Origin: Pandoraea capi | GTDB lineage: Bacteria > Pseudomonadota > Gammaproteobacteria > Burkholderiales > Burkholderiaceae | Reading direction: 5' to 3' | DNA: 64,000 nucleotides | Assembly: GCF_902459735.1 (NCBI RefSeq) | Contig: NZ_CABPRV010000005.1 | Location: forward strand, 186,001 to 250,000 | Shown: positions 29,494-38,989 of the stretch, in pieces | Layout of the letters: every line of letters starts with the position of its first letter | Position numbering within the stretch: position 1 is the stretch's first letter | Notes under the pieces: generated by a model | The model's database searches: none | What the model was told of the DNA's origin: nothing | What the model saw: only the letters and a program-made list of their open reading frames with translations | Translations under genes and position numbers: made by a program

Positions 29494-30099
29494 TCAGCGC
29501 TTGACGACGCTGGCCGATTCGATCACGACCGTGGTGGCGGGCACATCGGAGTACATGCCCTTGCGGGTCGTGGCCACACCCTTGATCTTCTCGACGGTGT
29601 CCATGCCGGACACCACCTTGCCGAATACCGTATAGCCGAAGCCGTCCGGGTTGGGGTAATCCAGTGACGCATTATCCTTCACATTGATGAAGAATTGCGC
29701 GGTCGCCGAGTTCGGGTCCGACGTGCGGGCCATCGCAATGGTGCCGATCGTGTTTTTCAGACCGTTCTTCGATTCGCTCGGAATCGCGGCGCGCGTGGGC
29801 TTCTGATCCATGTTCGCGGTAAAGCCGCCGCCCTGAATCATGAAGCCGTTGATGACGCGATGGAAGATCGTGCCGTTGTAGAAGCCGTCGTTGACATATT
29901 GCAGGAAGTTCTCGACCGTCTTGGGCGCCGCTTTCGGGTTGACTTCGACCACGAAGTTGCCGAGCGACGTCTTGAACTGCACCTGTGGTTGCGCGTTCTG
30001 GGCGAAGGCGGGCAGGCTCGCACTGCTCAGCGCTGCGGCGGCGATAACGCTGCCGACACCGCCGAGCACGGCGCGACGCAGACGATTCGGAAAGGACAT
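29494..30099 (-). CDS. ppiA: Periplasmic cyclophilin peptidyl-prolyl isomerase
   Basis: A 201-residue secreted cyclophilin: signal peptide MSFPNRLRRAVLGGVGSVIA to ASLPAFA, then the catalytic domain with [33 protein letters not shown] and YTVFGKVVSG. ATG 30099 is chosen because GGAG lies 7 nt upstream; ATG 30111 is a close alternative. Paralogue of the adjacent ppiB, likely from an old duplication, split between periplasm and cytoplasm. Confidence 0.93.
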   Translation of the reverse strand: MSFPNRLRRAVLGGVGSVIAAAALSSASLPAFAQNAQPQVQFKTSLGNFVVEVNPKAAPKTVENFLQYVNDGFYNGTIFHRVINGFMIQGGGFTANMDQKPTRAAIPSESKNGLKNTIGTIAMARTSDPNSATAQFFINVKDNASLDYPNPDGFGYTVFGKVVSGMDTVEKIKGVATTRKGMYSDVPATTVVIESASVVKR

Positions 30100-30148
30100 G
30101 CGTGTCTCCATGACGTGAGGGGAATCGCTTCGAGTCAAAGCGCTGCGC

Positions 30149-30889
30149 TTAGTTGCCCGACTTGCCGACGTTTTTCAACGCGGCGTCGTCATTCGCTTTC
30201 GCGGGGGCAGGGGTTTGGCTCACCGGCGCGGCGCGTTGCGGCGTCAGCATGTTCGAGAGTAGCTTTTCGCGATTCGACACACGGGCCGTGGGCGCGAGCT
30301 TCAGGGATTTCTGATAAGCCTGTTGCGCGAGCTTGGCGTAGATGTCGCCGAGGTTCGCATAGGCCACCGCAAAGTTCGGGTTGTTGCGAATCGCGCTCTC
30401 GAGTGCGGCGCGGGCCTTGTCGTACTCGCCCGCCTGGGCATAGAGCGCGGCGAGGTTGTTGAACGGCTCGGGCAGTTCGGGGAAGTCTTGCGTGAGCGCC
30501 GTGAAGGCGTCGATGGCTTCCGCATTTCGTCCCATTTCCATCAGCACGCGACCGCGCGTGAAGCGCACCTGCGCGTCGCGCGGGTATTGCTTCAGGTGCT
30601 CGTCGATCTTCGTCAGGGCCGCATTGAAATTCCCCGCGTCGACCAGCTTGTTGATGGCCGATTCGCTGGCTTGTTGCGGCGTTTGCAGCGGGGCTGGCGG
30701 GGGCGGATCGGTGATGGCCTGTGCCCCGGCAGGCAGCGCGAACAGCGCGCCGGCGAGGCCGAGGGTGGCGCCGGCGAGCATCAGGGCGCGGGCGCTGCGA
30801 GCGGCAGCGGCGACCGGGCGGATGCCGATGGCAAGGCGCGAAGGAATGCGCGTGGACGAGTGCAAAAGTGACCGGCTTCGTTGCGTCAT
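30149..30889 (-). CDS. Periplasmic TPR protein
   Basis: A 246-residue exported protein with a long N-terminal region and hydrophobic core (ALMLAGATLGLAGALFALPAGAQA) as signal peptide. Three or so TPR units follow: LVDAGNFNAALTKIDEHLKQ, RGRVLMEMGRNAEAIDAFTA, NLAALYAQAGEYDKARAALE and NLGDIYAKLAQQAYQ. TPRs mediate protein contacts; no partner is known. It heads the likely operon TPR-ppiA-ppiB-lpxH. The start at 30889 (MTQRSRSL) is a choice; ATG 30922 is also in frame. Confidence 0.85.
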   Translation of the reverse strand: MTQRSRSLLHSSTRIPSRLAIGIRPVAAAARSARALMLAGATLGLAGALFALPAGAQAITDPPPPAPLQTPQQASESAINKLVDAGNFNAALTKIDEHLKQYPRDAQVRFTRGRVLMEMGRNAEAIDAFTALTQDFPELPEPFNNLAALYAQAGEYDKARAALESAIRNNPNFAVAYANLGDIYAKLAQQAYQKSLKLAPTARVSNREKLLSNMLTPQRAAPVSQTPAPAKANDDAALKNVGKSGN

Positions 30890-30926
30890 AGTGGGTGCTT
30901 GGGATACCTGAGAGGTGCGCAAGAGA

Positions 30927-30935
30927 TGCTATACT
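30927..30935 (+). promoter_or_regulatory. Extended -10 promoter for cysS
   Basis: TGCTATACT is an extended -10 about 187 bp before the cysS start, in the divergent gap between the TPR gene and cysS. No clear -35 box accompanies it. Confidence 0.5.
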
Positions 30936-31121
30936 CGGCCGCATTCTAACAAAACACCTGCGCCCGGCCCGCGCCATTTCTCGATGTGGCGGTGGAGGCG
31001 GTTCGCAGGTTCGTTTTTTCTACCGCACGGCGCGCAGCCCGCCTCGCGATATTGCTCCGGTTTTACGTGAGGATATCGTCGCAGCGTCCGGTGCTGTTGC
31101 CGCCCGGTCAAGCGCATATCT

Positions 31122-32525
31122 ATGGATTCACTCCGTGTCTACAACTCGCTCGCGCGAGATAAACAGTCGTTCGTTCCCCTCGTCGCTGGCGAAGTCCGCA
31201 TGTATGTCTGCGGGATGACGGTGTACGACTACTGTCACATCGGTCATGCGCGCGTGATGGTGGTGTTCGACATGGTGCAGCGCTGGTTGCGCACGCTCGG
31301 CTATCGCGTGACGTATGTGCGGAACATTACGGATATCGACGACAAGATCATCAAGCGCGCGGTCGAGAACGGCGAGACGATGCGCGAGCTGACGACGCGT
31401 TTCATTGCCGCCATGCATGAAGATGCCGACGCGCTCGGCGTTCAGCGTCCCGATCACGAACCGCGTGCGACCGACTTCATTCCGCAGATGGTCGACATGA
31501 TCGGCACGTTGCAGCGTAACGGCTATGCCTATCAGGCCGACGATGGCGACGTGAACTACGCCGTGCGCAAATTTGCCAGCTACGGCCAGCTCTCGGGCAA
31601 GTCGATCGAAGACCTGCGCGCGGGCGAGCGCGTGGCGGCCAATGCGGCGAAGCAGGATCCGCTCGACTTCGTGCTGTGGAAGCGCGCGAAGGAGACCGAG
31701 CCGGACGAGTCGAAGTGGGCGTCGCCGTGGGGGGCAGGTCGTCCTGGCTGGCACATCGAGTGCTCGGCCATGAGCTGCCAGTTGCTCGGCAACCATTTCG
31801 ACATTCACGGCGGTGGTGCGGATCTGCAATTCCCGCACCATGAGAACGAAATCGCGCAGAGCGAAGGCGCCACGGGTGAGACGTTCGTCAATTACTGGAT
31901 GCACAACGGCTTCGTGCGCGTGGACAACGAGAAGATGTCCAAGTCGCTCGGCAACTTCTTCACCATCCGCGAAGTGTTGGCGAAGTTCGATGCGGAAGTC
32001 GTGCGCTTTTTCATTCTGCGCGCCCAGTACCGCAGTCCGCTCAACTACAGCGATGCCCATCTGGACGACGCACGAGGCGGTCTGACGCGTCTGTATACCG
32101 CGTTGAAGGACGCCGTGGGCGATGGCGCGCCGCTCGACTGGAACGAGCCGTTCGCGCAGCGTTTCGCTGCTGCCATGAACGACGATTTCAATACGCCAGT
32201 CGCCATCTCCGTGCTGTTCGAACTGGCCGGTGAAATCAACAAGCAGCGTGATCCCGTGCTGGTGCGTCAGTTGCAAGGGCTGGCCGGCACGCTCGGTTTG
32301 CTCGGGCGCGATCCGCAATCGTTCCTCCAGGGAGCGACGGGCGACGAAGGTGCCGGAGATGCCGATGCGCTGCGTGCGTCGGTCGAAGCGCGTATCGAAG
32401 CGCGTGCGCAGGCCAAGCGCGATCGTAATTTCGCCGAAGCTGACCGCATCCGTGCCGAATTGCTGGCCGAGGGCATCGTGCTCGAAGACCGTCCCGGAGG
32501 CGCCACCGAATGGCGTCGTGCCTGA
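31122..32525 (+). CDS. cysS: Cysteinyl-tRNA synthetase
   Basis: A class I synthetase that charges tRNA-Cys. The 467-residue protein starts [20 protein letters not shown]. The zinc Cys and HIGH motif are in [23 protein letters not shown] is in [11 protein letters not shown], and further zinc ligands are in ECSAMSC and FPHHENE. Length matches the family. Divergent from the TPR gene; an AlkA-type glycosylase gene follows 26 bp after its stop. Confidence 0.97.
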   Translation: MDSLRVYNSLARDKQSFVPLVAGEVRMYVCGMTVYDYCHIGHARVMVVFDMVQRWLRTLGYRVTYVRNITDIDDKIIKRAVENGETMRELTTRFIAAMHEDADALGVQRPDHEPRATDFIPQMVDMIGTLQRNGYAYQADDGDVNYAVRKFASYGQLSGKSIEDLRAGERVAANAAKQDPLDFVLWKRAKETEPDESKWASPWGAGRPGWHIECSAMSCQLLGNHFDIHGGGADLQFPHHENEIAQSEGATGETFVNYWMHNGFVRVDNEKMSKSLGNFFTIREVLAKFDAEVVRFFILRAQYRSPLNYSDAHLDDARGGLTRLYTALKDAVGDGAPLDWNEPFAQRFAAAMNDDFNTPVAISVLFELAGEINKQRDPVLVRQLQGLAGTLGLLGRDPQSFLQGATGDEGAGDADALRASVEARIEARAQAKRDRNFAEADRIRAELLAEGIVLEDRPGGATEWRRA

Positions 32526-32551
32526 GCGCGACGCATCGAGGCAAAAAACTC

Positions 32552-33700
32552 ATGGTGACTCGTAAATCCGCAGCCGCAAAGGTTGCGACCAAGACCACGA
32601 CAGCCAAGCGTGCGGCAGGAGCGGCGGGCGTGGCGAAGCCAGCCCGATCCGCAGCGACGGCTGGCGACAGCGTGCGTCGCGCGCCGCGCAAGGCTGTCAC
32701 GGCGGCCGGTGCGGCGTCGGCCAAACCGGCTGGCAAGACGTCGGCGGGCAGGGCGCCCGTGAAGACGTCCGGCACCGGCACGGCCCGCAAGACCGCGAGC
32801 CGGAAGGTCGCGGACAAGACAGAAAAGATGGAAAAGGCTGCCAGGCCGCTGCCGAAGGCCGTCAAGCCGGTGGCATCGAAGACGGGAGCGAAAGCGCCGC
32901 GCAAGACGTCTTCCGGGACATCTGCCAAAGCGGACGCGTCCTCGGCGGCGAGCACGCGTCGTGTCATTGCCAAGCGTGACGGCGAGACGCGTATCGTCAC
33001 GCCCGAGATCGAGCGTATCGAGAAAGATGTCGTCGAGCAGGCAGTCACGGGTGTCGTGCCCTTGCCGGTGGCGCCGGGGGCATCGCGTCCCGACTTCTGG
33101 GATCAGGCATGCGCCGACCTCATGAAGCGTGACCGCATTCTCAAGAAGCTGATTCCCCAGTTCGGTCCCGCGCATCTGACGGGGCGCGGCGAGCCGTTCG
33201 TCACGCTGGCGCGCTCCATCGTCGGTCAGCAGATCTCCGTGAAGGCGGCGCAGGCCGTGTGGGATCGCGTGGTGGCGATTTGCCCGAAGCTCTCCCCCTC
33301 GCAGTTCATCAAGGTCGGGCACGATGCGCTGGCCGGCTGCGGATTGTCGCGTCGCAAAGCCGAATACATTCTCGATCTGGCGACGCACTTCAAGTCGGGC
33401 GCCTTGCACGTCGATGCATGGGCGAGCATGGACGACGAGGCCGTCATTGCCGAGCTGACCGGCATTCGGGGCATCGGCCGCTGGACGGCCGAGATGTTCC
33501 TCATGTTCAACCTGCTGCGCCCCGATGTCCTGCCGCTCGACGACGTCGGCCTGATCAACGCGATCAGCGTCAATTACTTCAGCGGCGAGCCCGTCACGCG
33601 CAGCGAAGCGCGGGAAGTCGCCGCCAACTGGGAGCCCTGGCGCTCCGTTGCCACGTGGTACATGTGGCGAAGCCTCGAACCGGTGCCGGTCGAGTATTGA
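32552..33700 (+). CDS. DNA-3-methyladenine glycosylase with a histone-H1-like N-terminus
   Basis: A helix-hairpin-helix DNA glycosylase of the AlkA type that removes alkylated bases. The start at ATG 32552 gives 382 residues. The first 150 or so are Lys/Ala/Pro/Thr-rich and strongly basic (KVATKTTTAKRAAG, RKTASRKVADKT), like bacterial histone-H1 tails, and probably bind DNA without specificity. The catalytic domain (about 175-382) shows LARSIVGQQISVKAAQAVWD, the HhH ELTGIRGIGRWTAEMFLMF and the catalytic Asp of LPLDDVGL. The tail is unusual for AlkA. It lies between cysS and accA. Confidence 0.9.
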   Translation: MVTRKSAAAKVATKTTTAKRAAGAAGVAKPARSAATAGDSVRRAPRKAVTAAGAASAKPAGKTSAGRAPVKTSGTGTARKTASRKVADKTEKMEKAARPLPKAVKPVASKTGAKAPRKTSSGTSAKADASSAASTRRVIAKRDGETRIVTPEIERIEKDVVEQAVTGVVPLPVAPGASRPDFWDQACADLMKRDRILKKLIPQFGPAHLTGRGEPFVTLARSIVGQQISVKAAQAVWDRVVAICPKLSPSQFIKVGHDALAGCGLSRRKAEYILDLATHFKSGALHVDAWASMDDEAVIAELTGIRGIGRWTAEMFLMFNLLRPDVLPLDDVGLINAISVNYFSGEPVTRSEAREVAANWEPWRSVATWYMWRSLEPVPVEY

Positions 33701-33764
33701 CCGACTGCCGGTCGGTGATCGGGCGCTTTTTGATCGTTTTACGGTTTCTTTAGACCCGAGGCCG

Positions 33765-33770
33765 TATAAT
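33765..33770 (+). promoter_or_regulatory. Probable -10 box for accA
   Basis: TATAAT at 33765-33770, about 130 bp before the accA ATG, is a consensus -10. No matching -35 is seen at 16-18 bp. A second candidate, TACAAT, lies at 33869-33874. Confidence 0.45.
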
Positions 33771-33901
33771 CCGCGTCCATCCCGTCTCGTCCAGTCATTT
33801 TCGACGGCTATTGCGAGCCGAGAGGCGATGAAAGTTGCCTATCTCGATCGGGTAGACGTTACCGGCGGTACAATACGCTGCCGCATTTCCGGGGAAACCT
33901 G

Positions 33902-34870
33902 ATGAAGAACACCTTTTTGGATTTTGAACAGCCGATCGCCGAACTCGAAGCGAAGATTGAAGAGTTGCGCTTCGTGCAGGACGATTCCGCCGTCGACATT
34001 TCCGAAGAGATCGAGCGCCTCTCCAAGAAGAGCCAGCAGCTCACCAAAGACATCTACACAAACCTGTCGCCGTGGCAGGTTTCGCAAATCTCGCGTCACC
34101 CGCAGCGTCCTTACACGCTCGACTATGTGCGCGACATCTTCACTGACTTCCACGAACTGCATGGCGATCGCGCTTTCTCGGACGATCACGCTATCGTGGG
34201 TGGCATGGCCCGTTTCAACGGTCAGGCCTGTATGGTCATCGGTCACCAGAAGGGCCGCGATACGAAGGAGCGCGCGATGCGTAACTTCGGCATGCCGCGT
34301 CCCGAGGGGTATCGCAAGGCGATGCGCCTGATGAAGATGGCCGAGAAGTTCGGGCTGCCGATCTTCACGTTCGTCGACACGCCGGGGGCTTATCCGGGTA
34401 TTGATGCCGAAGAGCGCGGTCAGTCGGAGGCGATCGGTCACAACCTTTATGTGATGGCTGAACTCAAGACGCCGATCATCACCACGATCATCGGTGAGGG
34501 TGGTTCGGGCGGCGCGCTGGCCGTGGCGGTTGCCGATACGGTCATGATGTTGCAGTTCTCGACGTATTCGGTGATCTCGCCGGAAGGTTGCGCGTCGATT
34601 CTGTGGAAGAGCGCTGCCAAGGCGCCTGAAGCGGCCGAAGCGCTGGGTCTCACGGCACACCGTCTGAAGGCATTGGGCCTGATCGACAAGATCGTCAACG
34701 AGCCGCTGGGCGGTGCACAGCGTGACCCGCTGGGCATGGCTGGCATGCTCAAGCGCGCGCTGGCCGACTCGCTGCGTCAGTTCCAGGGCATCAGCCACAA
34801 GGAATTGCTGGAGCGTCGCTTCGAGCGTCTGATGAGCTATGGCAAGTTCAAGGAAGCCGGCGCGAAGTAA
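33902..34870 (+). CDS. accA: Acetyl-CoA carboxylase carboxyltransferase subunit alpha
   Basis: AccA forms the carboxyltransferase with AccD. The 322-residue protein starts [20 protein letters not shown] with a short coiled region, then the crotonase-like fold: [33 protein letters not shown] and [14 protein letters not shown]. The start and length match the family. tilS begins about 34 bp later in the same direction. Confidence 0.97.
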   Translation: MKNTFLDFEQPIAELEAKIEELRFVQDDSAVDISEEIERLSKKSQQLTKDIYTNLSPWQVSQISRHPQRPYTLDYVRDIFTDFHELHGDRAFSDDHAIVGGMARFNGQACMVIGHQKGRDTKERAMRNFGMPRPEGYRKAMRLMKMAEKFGLPIFTFVDTPGAYPGIDAEERGQSEAIGHNLYVMAELKTPIITTIIGEGGSGGALAVAVADTVMMLQFSTYSVISPEGCASILWKSAAKAPEAAEALGLTAHRLKALGLIDKIVNEPLGGAQRDPLGMAGMLKRALADSLRQFQGISHKELLERRFERLMSYGKFKEAGAK

Positions 34871-34904
34871 GGCGCCTGCCAATGCGTTGTCGTCCGTCGT
34901 GACG

Positions 34905-36452
34905 ATGACGCCGAATCCGATGCCGCATCTCAATGCTTCTTCTGCCGCGTTCGCATCTGCCCGATGCGACGCGGCAGTTGCACATGTGGACGTCGCTTTG
35001 CGTGTGGCGCTGACGGCGCACGTCATTGCACATGCTCCCGGACATCTCCCTGCGAACATCGCTTCGCAGCACGTTTCTCCGTCATCTTCCGAGCCGCGTC
35101 TCGCCCTTGCGCTGAGCGGGGGACTCGACTCCATGGTGCTGCTCGACGCACTCGCGTATTGGGTGCACAAGCGCCGCGAAGCCGGCCATGCCGTCGCGCA
35201 ACCCCTCGCCATTCACATCCATCACGGACTCTCCCCGCATGCCGACGACTGGCTTGTCGTGTGCGAGCGTGAGGCGCGTTTGCGCGGATTTGCCTTCGAT
35301 GCGATTCGGGTGAGCGTGCCGAGCGATGCCCGGCAGGGGATCGAGGGCGCAGCGCGTGCGGCGCGCTACGCAGCGTTGGCGTCGAGCTGCCGGACGCACG
35401 ACGTCGACTGGTTGCTCAGCGCGCACCACGCGAACGATCAGGCCGAGACGGTGCTGTTGCAGATGCTGCGCGGTGCCGGGCTGCCAGGCGTGGCGGCGAT
35501 GGCAGTCGAGGGGGAGGTGCCCGGTGCTGGCGCGCAGGCTGGAGGGGTACGATTGCTGCGGCCGTTGCTGGATGTTTCGCGGGAGACGATGCGTGCGTAT
35601 GCTCAGGCGCGTTCGCTCACGTGGGTCGAAGATCCGTCCAACGACGATCGGCATTACCTGCGAAATGCACTGCGTCACGACGTGATGCCCGCGATTGCGG
35701 CACACGTCCCGGCGTACCGCGAGACGTTGGCGCGATTTGCGCGGCACGCTGCGCAAGCGCAAACGCTGCTCGATCAACTCGCGCAACTCGACTTCGACGC
35801 AGCGCGAGTGGTCCGCGCGGACGCCGCCGAGTGCCTGCAACGCCGTCGTCTGCAAGCGCTGGATGCGGCGCGTCTCGCGAATCTGCTGCGCTACTGGGTG
35901 GTGCGTCGCGGATTGTCGACACCACCGGAAGCGCGGCTCGACGAATGGGTGCGGCAGATTCGTGATGCGCAACCGGAGGCGTCGGTGGAATTGCCACACG
36001 GTACCGCCGTATTGCGCCTGTATCGCGATGAACTGCAATGGACGGCGGTGTACGACGTCGCCGACCCGGATGATGTCGTCGACGAGGCGGTGCTGCGCTG
36101 GTCAGGCGAGCGCGAATGGGCCTTGCCGCAATGGAAAGGGACCATCGTCTTCACGCCCGTTGAAGACGAAGCGTCTGCCGACGGCAGCGTGGACGAGAGT
36201 GTGTTGCGAGCCACGCCGCTGGTCGCGAAGGCCCGGGCAGGCGGCGAGCGATGGCGCGAACGCGCCGACGGACACTCGCGGTCGCTGAAGCACTGGTATC
36301 AGAGTCGGGGCGTGGCCGCCTGGCTGCGCAATGTGCCGATCGTCTGGCAAGGAACGCAGATTGTTTTTGTTCCCCGCCTCGGCGTGGACGGCGGCACCCA
36401 ACGCACGCAGGGCGGCGCGCGATGGCACTTGACCTGGCGTGATGAGGCTTGA
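34905..36452 (+). CDS. tilS: tRNA(Ile)-lysidine synthetase
   Basis: TilS converts the wobble C of tRNA-Ile(CAU) to lysidine, so that it reads AUA rather than AUG; it is normally essential. The protein has about 515 residues. The PP-loop ATPase motif SGGLDSMV is near residue 70, HIHHGLSPHADDW and AHHANDQAETVLLQMLRGAGLPG follow, and the C-terminal tRNA-binding domains close the protein (RSLKHWYQSRGVAAWLRNVP). The start is uncertain: ATG 34905 and 34920 both lack a clear ribosome site. It follows accA closely. Confidence 0.93.
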   Translation: MTPNPMPHLNASSAAFASARCDAAVAHVDVALRVALTAHVIAHAPGHLPANIASQHVSPSSSEPRLALALSGGLDSMVLLDALAYWVHKRREAGHAVAQPLAIHIHHGLSPHADDWLVVCEREARLRGFAFDAIRVSVPSDARQGIEGAARAARYAALASSCRTHDVDWLLSAHHANDQAETVLLQMLRGAGLPGVAAMAVEGEVPGAGAQAGGVRLLRPLLDVSRETMRAYAQARSLTWVEDPSNDDRHYLRNALRHDVMPAIAAHVPAYRETLARFARHAAQAQTLLDQLAQLDFDAARVVRADAAECLQRRRLQALDAARLANLLRYWVVRRGLSTPPEARLDEWVRQIRDAQPEASVELPHGTAVLRLYRDELQWTAVYDVADPDDVVDEAVLRWSGEREWALPQWKGTIVFTPVEDEASADGSVDESVLRATPLVAKARAGGERWRERADGHSRSLKHWYQSRGVAAWLRNVPIVWQGTQIVFVPRLGVDGGTQRTQGGARWHLTWRDEA

Positions 36453-36665
36453 TGGCGCTTCTGCGTGATGCGCTTGCGTCGCGCGATTTTTCTCTTCTGT
36501 CGCGCGCTCTCGCTCTTTGCTTCTGTGTTTCTGTGCTTCTGCGCCTCTAACCTCTGTGCTTCGCCCCCCCATCCTTGGCAACCTTCCGGGCAGCGGGGAT
36601 TGGAGGCACTCGACTAGGCTCCAACTTAAAGTCGCTACGTCTGAGTCCCCCCAATCCCCGCCCAT

Positions 36666-36953
36666 CAAACGCCCGAATCCCTCCGACAGACCGTCCGAAG
36701 CCTCCCTCAAACGCCCGAATCCCTCCGACAGACGTCCGGAGCCACCCTCAAACGCCCGCGTCCCCCCGTCACGCCTCCGACGCCTCCGTCAAACGCCCGC
36801 GTCCCCTCGTCACGCCTCCGACGCCACCCTCAAACGCCCGCGTCTCCCCGCCACGCCTCCGACGCCTCCATCAAACGCCCACGTCTCTCCGTCACATCCC
36901 CGATGTCTTCGTCAAACGCCCGAATCCCTCCGATAGACGTCCGGAACGTCCCT
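36666..36953 (+). repeat. Minisatellite of seven 41-bp tandem units
   Basis: Units begin with CAAACGCCC at 36666, 36708, 36749, 36790, 36831, 36872 and 36913, a period of 41 bp (first unit 42). Units 1, 2 and 7 share the arm GAATCCCTCCGA, and units 3 to 6 share CACGCCTCCGACGCC-type arms, so there are two variants arranged in blocks. One strand is almost free of G runs and very pyrimidine-rich. It ends as a decayed eighth copy (CATACGTCC at 36954). Confidence 0.88.
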
Positions 36954-37127
36954 CATACGTCCTCGCCCCTCCCTTTTCTTCCTGCTGAATCGGATATGTC
37001 CGCATATTCCATGCGGCATGGTCGCGAAGCGAATCCGTCGCTGACAGCATAATCTGCTGCAACTCACGGTCAGGGCGGGGCGCAACAGCGCGTTGTGCGT
37101 CAAACCGAAGCCGTCGCGATACATTCG

Positions 37128-37136
37128 TGCGATAAT
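37128..37136 (+). promoter_or_regulatory. Possible extended -10 for lysC
   Basis: TGCGATAAT fits TGn plus a -10 hexamer with one mismatch, about 95 bp before the lysC ATG. No supporting -35 is seen. Confidence 0.35.
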
Positions 37137-37230
37137 CAAAAGTTCCGCGAATCGAAACGTCTCCGATACCCTTCCGATGGTATCCGCGCAGGATTCATAA
37201 ACGGTTTTAAATCAATGTGTTAGCAATGTT

Positions 37231-38481
37231 ATGGCTCTGATCGTACACAAATACGGCGGCACGTCGATGGGCTCGGTGGAGCGCATCAAGAATGTCGCCA
37301 AGCGCGTGGCCAAATGGCATAAGGCCGGTCACAAGATGGTGGTGGTGCCGTCGGCAATGTCCGGCGAAACCAATCGTCTGCTGGGCCTGGCCAAGGAAAT
37401 TTCGGCCAATCCGGATCCGCGCGAACTCGACGCGATTGCCGCCACGGGCGAGCAAGTGAGCGTCGGCCTGCTGGCAATGGCCCTCAAAGAGGCCGGCGTC
37501 GATGCCGTGAGCTACGCCGGCTGGCAAGTACCGATCAAGACCGACAGCGCTTTCACCAAGGCTCGCATTTCGGAAATCGACGACAAGCGCGTGATGGCCG
37601 ATCTCGACGCTGGCCGCGTGGTGGTGATCACCGGCTTCCAGGGCATCGATCCGAACGGCAACGTGACCACGCTCGGTCGCGGTGGCTCGGATACGTCGGC
37701 AGTGGCCGTTGCCGCGGCACTCAAGGCCGACGAATGCCTGATCTACACCGACGTCGATGGCGTGTACACGACGGACCCGCGTGTGGTCGACGAAGCGCGT
37801 CGTCTCGATAAGGTCACCTTCGAAGAGATGCTGGAAATGGCCAGCCTCGGCTCGAAGGTGCTGCAAATCCGTTCGGTGGAATTCGCCGGCAAGTACCAGG
37901 TCAAGACTCGCGTGCTGTCGAGCCTGACCGACCCGATGATCGCGCTCGACGAAGAAGCGCGCTCGGGCACGCTGATTACTTTTGAGGAAGACGAACAAAT
38001 GGAAAAGGCCATCATCTCGGGTATCGCATTCCAGCGCGACGAGGCCAAGATCACCGTGCGCGGCGTGCCGGATCGTCCGGGCATCGCCTACCAGATCCTC
38101 GGCCCGATCGCCGACGCGAATATCGATGTCGACATGATCATCCAGAACCTGAGCGTCGATGGGAAGACCGACTTCACGTTCACCGTGCCGCGCGGCGACT
38201 ATCAGCGCGCGATGACGCTGCTGCAAAACGATGTGCAGGGCCATATCGGCGCCGCTGAAGTGCTGGGCGATCCGAAGGTCTCGAAGGTGTCGATCGTCGG
38301 CGTGGGCATGCGCTCGCACGTGGGTATCGCCAGCAAGGCGTTCCGCACGCTGTCGGAAGAGGGCATCAACATTCAGTTGATCTCGACGTCGGAAATCAAG
38401 ATCTCGGTGCTGATCGACGAGAAGTACATGGAACTCGCCGTGCGCGCATTGCACAAGGCTTTCGAACTCGATCAGGCGTAA
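37231..38481 (+). CDS. lysC: Aspartate kinase
   Basis: Phosphorylates aspartate, the first step toward lysine, threonine and methionine. The 416-residue protein begins MALIVHKYGGTSMGS, with the KYGGTS substrate loop; other motifs are TGFQGIDPNGNVTTLGRGGSDTSAVA and YTDVDGVYTTDPR. Two ACT domains at about 265-410 (VRGVPDRPGIAYQILGPIAD and VGVGMRSHVGIASKAF) should bind lysine and threonine for feedback control. It stands alone, after the minisatellite gap and before tRNA-Ser. Confidence 0.97.
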   Translation: MALIVHKYGGTSMGSVERIKNVAKRVAKWHKAGHKMVVVPSAMSGETNRLLGLAKEISANPDPRELDAIAATGEQVSVGLLAMALKEAGVDAVSYAGWQVPIKTDSAFTKARISEIDDKRVMADLDAGRVVVITGFQGIDPNGNVTTLGRGGSDTSAVAVAAALKADECLIYTDVDGVYTTDPRVVDEARRLDKVTFEEMLEMASLGSKVLQIRSVEFAGKYQVKTRVLSSLTDPMIALDEEARSGTLITFEEDEQMEKAIISGIAFQRDEAKITVRGVPDRPGIAYQILGPIADANIDVDMIIQNLSVDGKTDFTFTVPRGDYQRAMTLLQNDVQGHIGAAEVLGDPKVSKVSIVGVGMRSHVGIASKAFRTLSEEGINIQLISTSEIKISVLIDEKYMELAVRALHKAFELDQA

Positions 38482-38666
38482 GCCGTCGAAGCGGTTCGGA
38501 AGTTGTTGAGCCGGCAGTAGAAATTTGCGGAAAAACGCGCCGCATGCGAGTGGGATGCATGCGGTGCGTCGCGGAAAATTCGCGCGTAGATGCGGGAAAT
38601 TTCCTCGGAACGTGTCGAGCGCATGACACGTACGCAAAAAAAGTTGGATTTCGATGCGGATAATGT

Positions 38667-38695
38667 TTGACGGCATCGAGAACAGTAGGTAGTAT
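38667..38695 (+). promoter_or_regulatory. Sigma-70 promoter for tRNA-Ser
   Basis: TTGACG (38667-38672), 17-bp spacer, TAGTAT (38690-38695). Transcription would begin near 38702, about 36 bp before the mature tRNA. The leader contains an inverted repeat GTTGCA/TGCAAC near 38706-38729. Confidence 0.7.
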
Positions 38696-38737
38696 CACGG
38701 CTTCGTTGCATCACCTCCCTGGTGCAACGCAAGTTTG

Positions 38738-38831
38738 GGAGACGTGGCCGAGAGGTCGAAGGCACTCCCCTGCTAAGGGAGCATCTGGGCCAAAACCTGG
38801 ATCGAGGGTTCGAATCCCTCCGTCTCCGCCA
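38738..38831 (+). tRNA. tRNA-Ser(GCU)
   Basis: The 94-nt sequence begins GGAGACG and ends CGTCTCC-G-CCA, a perfect 7-bp acceptor stem with an encoded CCA. The anticodon loop CTGCTAA gives anticodon GCU (codons AGC/AGU). A long variable arm (CATCTGGGCCAAAACCTGG region) marks the serine class, and the T arm reads GAGGGTTCGAATCCCTC. Confidence 0.97.
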
Positions 38832-38842
38832 AAAGCGGTGAC

Positions 38843-38880
38843 AAAGCCCCGCGAGTTCGAGGACTCGCGGGGCTTTTTCT
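38843..38880 (+). terminator. Intrinsic terminator after tRNA-Ser
   Basis: AAAGCCCCGCGAGT (38843-38856) pairs perfectly with ACTCGCGGGGCTTT (38863-38876), 14 bp with a 6-nt loop, followed by a T-rich tail. Confidence 0.93.
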
Positions 38881-38989
38881 TTTTCGGCTATCCCCATTGT
38901 TCTTGTGCGGCATAGGTACGCAGCCGTGCGTGAATAAGGTAAAGTAGCACCCCCGTTATCTTTCCGTCGAATTTCGAGCGAGGACAATC

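Larger units (their letters stand above)
36453..37230 (+). other. Gene-free gap between tilS and lysC
   Basis: This 778-bp stretch has a pyrimidine-rich start (36480-36600), then a 41-bp tandem array (36666-36953), then a region of lower GC leading to lysC. Open frames across the array are by-products of the repeat: its unit length is not a multiple of three, so the frame rotates. No RNA gene is recognisable. Confidence 0.75.

Noticed and set aside
36666-36953. CRISPR array
   Set aside because: Units are directly adjacent without unique spacers, and no cas genes are present; it is a minisatellite.
36517-36988. Plus-strand open frames with Pro/Ser/Arg repeats (RPNPSDR, RLRRLRQTP)
   Set aside because: They are translations of the 41-bp tandem array; the period is not a multiple of three, so no stable protein repeat results, and there is no ribosome site.
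38705-38729. Inverted repeat before tRNA-Ser as a terminator or att site
   Set aside because: No T-tract follows, and there is no integrase or duplicated tRNA end in the window; it is probably just part of the tRNA leader.
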